This document shows positions 58,440 to 64,000 of a stretch of DNA of 64,000 nucleotides, in pieces. A program made the translations under genes and the position numbers. The stretch spans positions 62,001 to 126,000 of the forward strand of contig JAVHLK010000002.1 of NCBI GenBank assembly GCA_031082285.1, read 5' to 3'. The stretch comes from Desulfomonilaceae bacterium. GTDB taxonomy: Bacteria; Desulfobacterota; Desulfomonilia; Desulfomonilales; Desulfomonilaceae. Every line of letters begins with the position of its first letter. The stretch's first letter is position 1. Under the pieces are notes generated by a model. That model had not been told where the DNA came from, searched no databases, and saw only the letters and a list, made by a program, of their open reading frames with translations.

Positions 58440-61418
58440 CTAGGTCCAATCCAAGGGCTTGGTGGTCTTATCCCCCGGTTGGGTGTCTCTTTCGGGCGCG
58501 GCTTTCTTGAAAGGACCTCGCAACGTCGTATCCATCACTGCAATTCCAAGGAAGCCGCGATTCGCCCTTACCACGTGTTCGTGACCGTCTCGCACGAACA
58601 CGAGCAGAGGCGAAATTCTCTGCTTCCTGGTTTCCAGCGTCAAGGCCAGGAATTTCTCCGTGGTGAGATCTCGTGTGCCGTGGTAGGCAATGATCACGTC
58701 ACCTTTTCTGAGCCCCGCCTTTTCTCCGTCCGATTTGGGCGTGAAACTCAGGATCTTGACCCCCGGGACGAGAGGGGCATCACGGACGGATGCCGTGGAA
58801 TCTTTGGAATCCTTTGCGGTCGAATCGTCGGGCCGACGTTCCTTTGTCCGGGCGACCGCTTCCGCGACCGTTCTTTGATCGGGACCGGGCACCCATTTCT
58901 TGGTGAGAAAATCGTCCGCGAAGTGAACCGGTCTTAACGAACTATCCGTCTCGACGATCAGACGAAAACCGGTATTGTAGAAAGCCAAGTCCGGCCTGGA
59001 CCAACCGCGAAACGCACATCTAAGGTTTACCGGACCGAAGGTCCAATCGCCTCCCTTCGTCACCCTGTTTTCGCCGTGGCCGGGTCCTTCCGGGTCGATC
59101 TCGGGAGTGTAGCGATAGTAGTCTTCACCGTAATAGTCCCTGACCCATTCCAACACATTTCCCGCCATGTCGTACAGGCCGTACCCGTTGGGTTCGTAAC
59201 TTCCCACCGGGGCCACGTACTTGTACCCGTCGTCGGCATTCCGGTCCCGCCATTCAAAATCCGAGTTTCTGTCCGCGAAGTTGGCCCGCCGACCGTCTTG
59301 CAGATCGTCTCCCCACGGAAACTGTGCCATGGGGATGCCTCCCCTCGCCGCGTATTCCCATTGAGCCTCGGTTGGGAGCTTATACGGAAGCTTCTCTTTT
59401 GCGGTCAGCCATTCGGCAAACGCCTGCGCGTCGTAATAGGACACCATGGTCACCGGTTGGTCCGGCGATATGTCCCATCCGGGATTCTTCCACGAACTAC
59501 CTCGCTTAATCTCAAATTGCGCGTTCTCCGTATTGAAAACTTGACCGCCGCCCGCGTCCTCCGCATCCGTGAGGTAACCCGTTTCCTCCACGAACTTCTG
59601 AAACTGACCCACGGTCACTTCAGTAGACGACATGTAGAAGGGACTGGATATCCTTACCTTGTGAAACGGGTATTCGTTCTCCAGAGACACCGGCTGACCC
59701 TGCGCAAGGGTCATCATTGCCCATGCGATATCCGATTCGGAACTGCCCATCACGAATGCGCCGGCCGGGATACGGATCATCTCCATGCCCAGTGTATTGG
59801 TGAATGACTCAGTGCTCTTGTCCTCCACTACGTCGATCATGGCACTGAGAACCTCCGTCGTATAAACCGCGGGGTCTGCACCGGAGTCTTTGCCCAGTGT
59901 CTTCTCCGGCTTGATCCTTTCCAAAAGTCGCCGGGCTTCCAGGCGTTTCCCCGCTGCGACAAGGCGCTTGATTTCCGCCAGTAGTTCGGACGCGTTGCCG
60001 AGATCCTTCATCGATTTCTCTGTGTCGCGCTCGGGGCGAAGACCATCAGCAGGCTGTGGTTCGGCACTCACTCGAAATCCCGCCACGTCGGCTGCCATGT
60101 CAGGAGGAACTCCCGTCCGAAAAGCATTTCTGGCGATCGCGGGACTGAATGCCCAGTTTCCTCCTCTGACAACGACTTGCGTCCCTCTCGGAGGCCCCGT
60201 AGGATCTTCGCTGACCGTGGACGCCCGGCCTGCGTACTCGTTGGCGCGATATCGGTCCGAACAGAGTTCCCACACGTTGCCCGTCATGTCGTACAGCCAG
60301 AAATCGTTGGGCTCGTAGCTTCCCACCGGCGCGGGACCGCCGTGCCCATCGTCAACGGTTCGGTCCGCCCAGGGTACGGGACTGCGCCTGTCGGCAATGT
60401 TGAGTTTGGTGCCGTCCGGGTACTCATCACCCCACGGAAACCGCTTTCCGTCTTTCCCGCCTCTGGCCGCGTACTCCCACTGAGCTTCCGTCGGCAAAGA
60501 GTACGTGCGACCATCCTTTCTGCTCAACCAAGTACAAAAAGCCTTTGCATCGGCCTCGCATACCACCGTTACCGGGTGGTCTTCCCACACCTCGTACCCG
60601 GGATTGACCCATGAGGCCCCACTCTGCTTGACCCAATGTTTCTTTGTCTTGTCGTAGACCCACCCCCAGCCCTGTACTTCGGCAACGGTCCTGTATCCGG
60701 TGTCTTCCACGAATTTCTTGAATTCCCCTGCCGTGACCTGGTACTTGCCGATGAGGAACCGCCTGTTGATCCGCACCGAGTGGGCCGGTCCTTCCCTGTT
60801 GACGAGATCCTCCGGGATGTTCCAGACATTCTGGACGCGTCTCTGTTCGGCCCGAGACGTTCCCATGGTGAAGGAGCCCGCGGGAATGACGACCATTTTC
60901 ATGCCGATGGCGTTTCTCACCTCTCCCGGAGATTGCGGTACACCTTCAATGACCCGCGCGGCCTTTTGGCGTGCAATCCGGAGCTTCTCTTGAAGCTCCG
61001 CCGATTCCTTCTCGTCGGACAGTTTAGAAGCGGCCACCAGGGCTCTCTCCAGGGAGCTTACGGCCAGGTCCCATTCCCGCCTCTCCAACCTCGTGCGAGC
61101 CAACGTCTTTTCCGCCTCGAGGATCCGGCGAGGGTCGGACTCCGAGCGGTCGACCACTATCGGTCGGCGGTTCCTCTCCTTCACCTCGGACGAGGGCGCG
61201 TCGTCTCGTCGGTTCGGTTTTCCCCTCATACCCTCGATATACCCGGAAACCGCCTCGAAGATCTTCGATGGGCCGGCCTCCCGATCCGATTCCGAAACCC
61301 GGGAAGGCGGGCCTTGGGGATCAGTCTGAGGGTAACCGCCTGGAACGCATAAGAAAAGACCGACCGTCAGGACGAACAGGCTGACCGGTACATAACTTCT
61401 TGGCATGGCCGTCACCAT
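58440..61418 (-). CDS. Secreted twin formylglycine-generating-enzyme-like (SUMF1) protein with C-terminal PDZ domain
   Basis: About 992 residues. Signal peptide (VSLFVLTVGLFLCVPGG), a helical charged segment (about 75-150) with TPR-like EWDLAVSSLERALVAASKL, then two complete FGE-sulfatase modules: NAIGMKMVVIPAGSFTMGTS... and NTLGMEMIRIPAGAFVMGSS..., each with LPTEAQWEYAARGG, a YDMTGNV or YDMAGNV segment and an RGG-x-W or KGG-x-W ending. A PDZ domain follows (VKILSFTPKSDGEKAGLRKGDVIIAYHG). Most such bacterial modules are binding domains rather than sulfatase activators. ATG 61418 is chosen over a TTG at 61451. Operon with the parvulin upstream (40 nt). Confidence 0.85.
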   Translation of the reverse strand: MVTAMPRSYVPVSLFVLTVGLFLCVPGGYPQTDPQGPPSRVSESDREAGPSKIFEAVSGYIEGMRGKPNRRDDAPSSEVKERNRRPIVVDRSESDPRRILEAEKTLARTRLERREWDLAVSSLERALVAASKLSDEKESAELQEKLRIARQKAARVIEGVPQSPGEVRNAIGMKMVVIPAGSFTMGTSRAEQRRVQNVWNIPEDLVNREGPAHSVRINRRFLIGKYQVTAGEFKKFVEDTGYRTVAEVQGWGWVYDKTKKHWVKQSGASWVNPGYEVWEDHPVTVVCEADAKAFCTWLSRKDGRTYSLPTEAQWEYAARGGKDGKRFPWGDEYPDGTKLNIADRRSPVPWADRTVDDGHGGPAPVGSYEPNDFWLYDMTGNVWELCSDRYRANEYAGRASTVSEDPTGPPRGTQVVVRGGNWAFSPAIARNAFRTGVPPDMAADVAGFRVSAEPQPADGLRPERDTEKSMKDLGNASELLAEIKRLVAAGKRLEARRLLERIKPEKTLGKDSGADPAVYTTEVLSAMIDVVEDKSTESFTNTLGMEMIRIPAGAFVMGSSESDIAWAMMTLAQGQPVSLENEYPFHKVRISSPFYMSSTEVTVGQFQKFVEETGYLTDAEDAGGGQVFNTENAQFEIKRGSSWKNPGWDISPDQPVTMVSYYDAQAFAEWLTAKEKLPYKLPTEAQWEYAARGGIPMAQFPWGDDLQDGRRANFADRNSDFEWRDRNADDGYKYVAPVGSYEPNGYGLYDMAGNVLEWVRDYYGEDYYRYTPEIDPEGPGHGENRVTKGGDWTFGPVNLRCAFRGWSRPDLAFYNTGFRLIVETDSSLRPVHFADDFLTKKWVPGPDQRTVAEAVARTKERRPDDSTAKDSKDSTASVRDAPLVPGVKILSFTPKSDGEKAGLRKGDVIIAYHGTRDLTTEKFLALTLETRKQRISPLLVFVRDGHEHVVRANRGFLGIAVMDTTLRGPFKKAAPERDTQPGDKTTKPLDWT

Positions 61419-61458
61419 TGTCGGGATCCTATGATCCACCGCTGAAGGCAAACTCGTA

Positions 61459-62301
61459 TTATTTCATCACCACGGGGACGCTCTTCTTGGTCTCTTCGGT
61501 CAGCTTCCGGTGAAGCTCCGAGAACTTCTGATCCTGCAACCGGTTCCTGATGAGCCCTCGTACCTGAACGAATGAGGGAATCTCCGGTTGCCGCCGGTCC
61601 TCCACTTTCAATAAGTGCCACCCGAACTGGCTCTTGACCGGGCCCCCCACGCTGCCTTTGGGCACCTTGAAGAGCTCGTATTCGAACCCTTTTTCAAACG
61701 TGCCTTTCGGCAGCCAGTCACTCCCGTTGGGCAGCTGCAGCTTGCCGCCTTTAGCCCCGGCGGGGTCTATTGAATGCTTCCGGGCCAATTCACCGAAATC
61801 GGCACCCGACTTTATCTCTTGCAAGAGCTTGTTTGCCTGGGCCTCCGTCTTCACGAGAATGTGGCGAGCGTTCACTTCTTCGGGAGGCTTGAATTCCGCC
61901 AGGTGATCCTTGTAGTAGTCCTTGAGTTCCTGCTCCGTCACGGTTGCCGACTTCTCTGCTTTGCGTCTGAAATATTCTTTCGCCAGATACTCCGTCTGGA
62001 CGTACTCCAATCTCGTCTTGATTGCAGGCTCCTTATCCATTCCCTCCTTCATGGCACTCTGTGCAAACAGTGTGAAGGAAACGACTTCATCAAGAATCTT
62101 CTTGCGTCCGTCAGGGGTAAGGAACGGTACACGATTCTCCTCGGGAATCGTGGCAATAATATTATCCAGCATGTCCCGAGTGATCTCCTTGTCGCCTACT
62201 TTTGCCAGAACATCGCCTCCCGTGGGTGCACTCGGGGACTGGGCCGAGGCAGCGGCCGCAAAGAAGGCCAAAAAGATCAGAAGGGGCGCCAACGACTTCA
62301 T
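61459..62301 (-). CDS. Periplasmic parvulin-type peptidyl-prolyl isomerase (SurA/PpiC-like)
   Basis: A 280-residue foldase with a signal peptide (LAPLLIFLAFFAAAASAQS), an N-terminal helical chaperone region (about 28-130) and a rotamase domain with VNARHILVKTEAQANKLLQEIKSGADFGELARKHSIDPAGAKGGKLQLPNGSDWLPKGTFEKGFEYELFKVPKG and FGWHLLKVEDRR. GAGG lies 7 nt before ATG 62301. It probably helps fold exported proteins, perhaps the large FGE-PDZ protein encoded next to it. Confidence 0.93.
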   Translation of the reverse strand: MKSLAPLLIFLAFFAAAASAQSPSAPTGGDVLAKVGDKEITRDMLDNIIATIPEENRVPFLTPDGRKKILDEVVSFTLFAQSAMKEGMDKEPAIKTRLEYVQTEYLAKEYFRRKAEKSATVTEQELKDYYKDHLAEFKPPEEVNARHILVKTEAQANKLLQEIKSGADFGELARKHSIDPAGAKGGKLQLPNGSDWLPKGTFEKGFEYELFKVPKGSVGGPVKSQFGWHLLKVEDRRQPEIPSFVQVRGLIRNRLQDQKFSELHRKLTEETKKSVPVVMK

Positions 62302-62696
62302 TTTTTTACCTCATCGGTCATCAGAACTTAAACCGTCGCTGGGTCGGCACGTGCGGCGAAACCACCAGCGACGCGTGCAAGAGCCATAACGCTACTGAAT
62401 GTTAAGGCAATCTACGAAAGAAAGCAAGTAATACCGGTGCGGTCCTCGACCTGCAGAGCAGGCGGTACGGCCGGGCGATTCCGCGGCGGTACGGGGCTTC
62501 CGGTGATACCGCGGGTGTCGGGAGTTCCGTACGGAACCCGGTCGTCCGAGCCGTTCCCGGGCAAATCCCGCGGACCGCATTGTCCTGTATTTGCTTATAT
62601 GCTATTGCTTGACATATCACACGAACGATAATGTCCGAGCTTGCACCGACGCGCGGTCCGCGTTCGTGTGAGCCCGGTATCTCGTACCGGAGCAGG
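62302..62696. other. Intergenic region with GTACGG palindrome
   Basis: No gene supported. It contains the perfect 14-bp palindrome GTTCCGTACGGAAC (62524-62537) and a TTGACA hexamer (near 62612) without a well-spaced -10. Confidence 0.45.
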
Positions 62697-62945
62697 ATGA
62701 CTCGTGGGGGTGGCACTGAAGTGGGACAAGTATACCGAGGCCCCGAGGGACTTCTCATATGGTGCTCGACATGCGGCCCTGAAGCGGAGAAGGAGGCCTT
62801 CAGCCTTTTCCCCTGGTGGGGCAAGGTTCACAAGATCGGCGAAGAAAAGCTGGAAGATTTTGCGCCCGGGTGGCATCCGCGTCCTAGGCCGAGTTTCCTG
62901 TTCAAAGAGGCCAACACGGGACGGTTGATCGGTTCCATAGACTGA
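62697..62945 (+). CDS. Small hypothetical protein
   Basis: An 82-residue frame with GGAG upstream of ATG 62697 (an ATG at 62631 and a GTG at 62721 are alternatives). The sequence has CSTC, a Trp/Gly-rich FPWWGKV and a basic Pro-rich FAPGWHPRPRP segment; composition looks protein-like rather than random. No family recognised. It lies 102 nt upstream of the TfoX-like gene on the same strand. Confidence 0.4.
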   Translation: MTRGGGTEVGQVYRGPEGLLIWCSTCGPEAEKEAFSLFPWWGKVHKIGEEKLEDFAPGWHPRPRPSFLFKEANTGRLIGSID

Positions 62946-63047
62946 GCAGCCGTTGGACCAACACGTCCGCTGATGCCGGTCCCAAGCATGGATCCATGAC
63001 GCAGGATGTGATCCGGATCCTGCAAATCATTCCGCGAGGCACACCCC

Positions 63048-63377
63048 ATGCCGTATAATGAACACATCGAGAAACGGATTCTGAACATCATAAGCGACTG
63101 GGACAACACCGACCGGAAGAAGATGTTCGGAGGCATATGCCACCTGATCCAGGGAAACATGTTCTGCGGCGTGTATAAGGATCTCTTGATACTGCGTTTG
63201 GGTGTCGAAGGGGCGGGAAAAGCTCTCGAAACACCTTTTGTTCGACCGTTCGACATAACCGGCCGACCCATGAAAGGGTGGGTCATGGTTGAAGAACAAG
63301 GGTTCCGGACCGAGCAGTCCTTGAGGAAATGGTTGGAACAAGCCAAGGCGTTTGCATCCACGTTGCCTCCAAAATGA
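63048..63377 (+). CDS. TfoX/Sxy family N-terminal domain protein
   Basis: A 109-residue protein matching the TfoX N-terminal domain: RKKMFGGICHLIQGNMFCGVYKDLLILRLG and ITGRPMKGWVMVEEQGF with the C-terminal LRKWLEQAKAFASTLPPK. The DNA-uptake regulator C-terminal domain is absent, as in many stand-alone members whose function is unknown. It is translationally coupled (ATGA overlap) to the glycosylase gene downstream. Confidence 0.88.
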   Translation: MPYNEHIEKRILNIISDWDNTDRKKMFGGICHLIQGNMFCGVYKDLLILRLGVEGAGKALETPFVRPFDITGRPMKGWVMVEEQGFRTEQSLRKWLEQAKAFASTLPPK

Positions 63378-64000
63378 GTAGCCGGATGCGTTCCGCATAT
63401 CCCTCGCATCATGAAGATATCCTTGGATCGCCCGGTACGGCCCTCCCGGACGAACCCGCGACGGAGTTTCAACAGGAAGGGGTCACCCCTCGGCAGGTCG
63501 CGGTCTTTCGGCGGATCATCTACCGGTACTATGACGACCATGCGCGGGAACTTCCGTGGAGATCGACCCAGGATCCGTACCGTATACTCGTGTCGGAAAT
63601 CATGTTGCAGCAAACCCAGGTGGAGCGAGTCCTCGTCAAGTACGATGAATTCTTACGGAAGTTTCCCGACTTCTCGACACTTGCTCACGCGGATTTCCGC
63701 GACGTATTGAGGGTGTGGAAAGGGCTTGGGTACAATCGGCGGGCTCTGTCGCTGCAGGCTATCGCGCTGTCGGTCGTGTCTGAATTCGGTGGCCGGCTTC
63801 CCGATTCTCCGGAAACGCTCAGGACCTTCCCGGGCATAGGACCGGCAACGGCCGGTGCGCTGGGGGCATTCGCGTTTCATCGTCCGACGGTATTTATGGA
63901 GACCAACATTCGCCGGGTTTTTCTTCACCTGTTCTTTCCGGATAGGAGCGGCGTCCGGGATACGGAAATACTCCCTCTGGTGGAAAAAACGCTGGATACG
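63374..64000 (+). CDS. MutY-like A/G-specific adenine DNA glycosylase (5' part; runs off the window)
   Basis: The first 209 residues of an HhH-GPD glycosylase. After a ~40-residue extension come LPWR, SE75IMLQQTQVERV (the MutY catalytic Glu), GLGYNRRALSLQ and the helix-hairpin-helix FPGIGPATAGAL. The catalytic Asp position (DGN in MutY) is E176 in METNIRR, a variant seen in a MutY-like subgroup. The C-terminal Fe-S cluster, if any, lies outside the window. Start ATG 63374 overlaps the TfoX-like stop. Likely removes adenine opposite 8-oxoguanine; the E-for-D change leaves this open. Confidence 0.85.
   Translation, partial: MSSRMRSAYPSHHEDILGSPGTALPDEPATEFQQEGVTPRQVAVFRRIIYRYYDDHARELPWRSTQDPYRILVSEIMLQQTQVERVLVKYDEFLRKFPDFSTLAHADFRDVLRVWKGLGYNRRALSLQAIALSVVSEFGGRLPDSPETLRTFPGIGPATAGALGAFAFHRPTVFMETNIRRVFLHLFFPDRSGVRDTEILPLVEKTLDT

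Overview
The window is a GC-rich bacterial chromosome segment, densely coded on both strands. No rRNA, tRNA, CRISPR array, insertion sequence or prophage was seen. The gene content points to an anaerobic Desulfobacterota (former Deltaproteobacteria) lineage, perhaps a sulfate-reducing or syntrophic relative of Desulfomonile or the Syntrophobacterales. Evidence for this is corrinoid/tetrahydrofolate methyl transfer with a RamA-type activator, selenocysteine use, TRAP and Liv transporters, beta-oxidation sets with a biotin-dependent carboxylase and BKACE, and LPS heptose synthesis (Gram-negative envelope). The lineage is an inference.

Positions 1-13590 (minus strand) hold the most unusual block, a corrinoid methyl-transfer module. 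It has a B12-binding protein, two uroporphyrinogen-decarboxylase-family (MtaA-like) methyltransferases, an MtrH/MtgA-like methyltransferase, a RamA-like corrinoid reductive activator, a CobW GTPase, four thioredoxin-like proteins, a thioredoxin reductase, and DUF2284 and DUF6951 proteins. A PAS/LuxR regulator lies at the upstream end and a corrinoid adenosyltransferase is divergent from it. Two genes each contain one in-frame UGA that is best read as selenocysteine. One is a thioredoxin-like protein (Sec17, UxxC) whose Cys paralogue lies 7 kb away. The other is an MtaA-like methyltransferase (Sec311, exactly at the zinc-ligand Cys of the family). Both UGAs are followed at bacterial-SECIS distance by a stable hairpin with a G-starting loop. 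This selenium-dependent methyl-transfer and redox-relay system is the main discovery candidate.

Positions 13694-25170 hold the adenosyltransferase, a sigma-54-promoted small BON-like protein, a cytidylate-kinase-like protein fused to a BON-like domain, a TRAP transporter (dctM, dctQ, dctP), a TauE-type permease with a HAMP membrane protein, two glycosyltransferases (one like glucosyl-3-phosphoglycerate synthase), and a degenerate adenosyltransferase paralogue without a P-loop.

Positions 25207-44334 form a branched-chain or isoprenoid-type acyl-CoA degradation region. It has a TetR regulator with a palindromic site, three acyl-CoA dehydrogenases, a three-gene acyl-CoA carboxylase of methylcrotonyl type, a crotonase, a BKACE cleavage enzyme, a MaoC-SCP2 fusion, an orphan DNA methyltransferase, and a Liv ABC transporter operon with an acyl-CoA synthetase embedded in it.

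Positions 44562-64000 hold hldD, an orphan RepB-type primase-polymerase, the arginine succinyltransferase (AST) pathway, a LysM protein, dprA-topA, a small exported protein, a double-FGE/PDZ secreted protein with a parvulin-type isomerase, a TfoX-like protein and the start of a MutY-like glycosylase gene.
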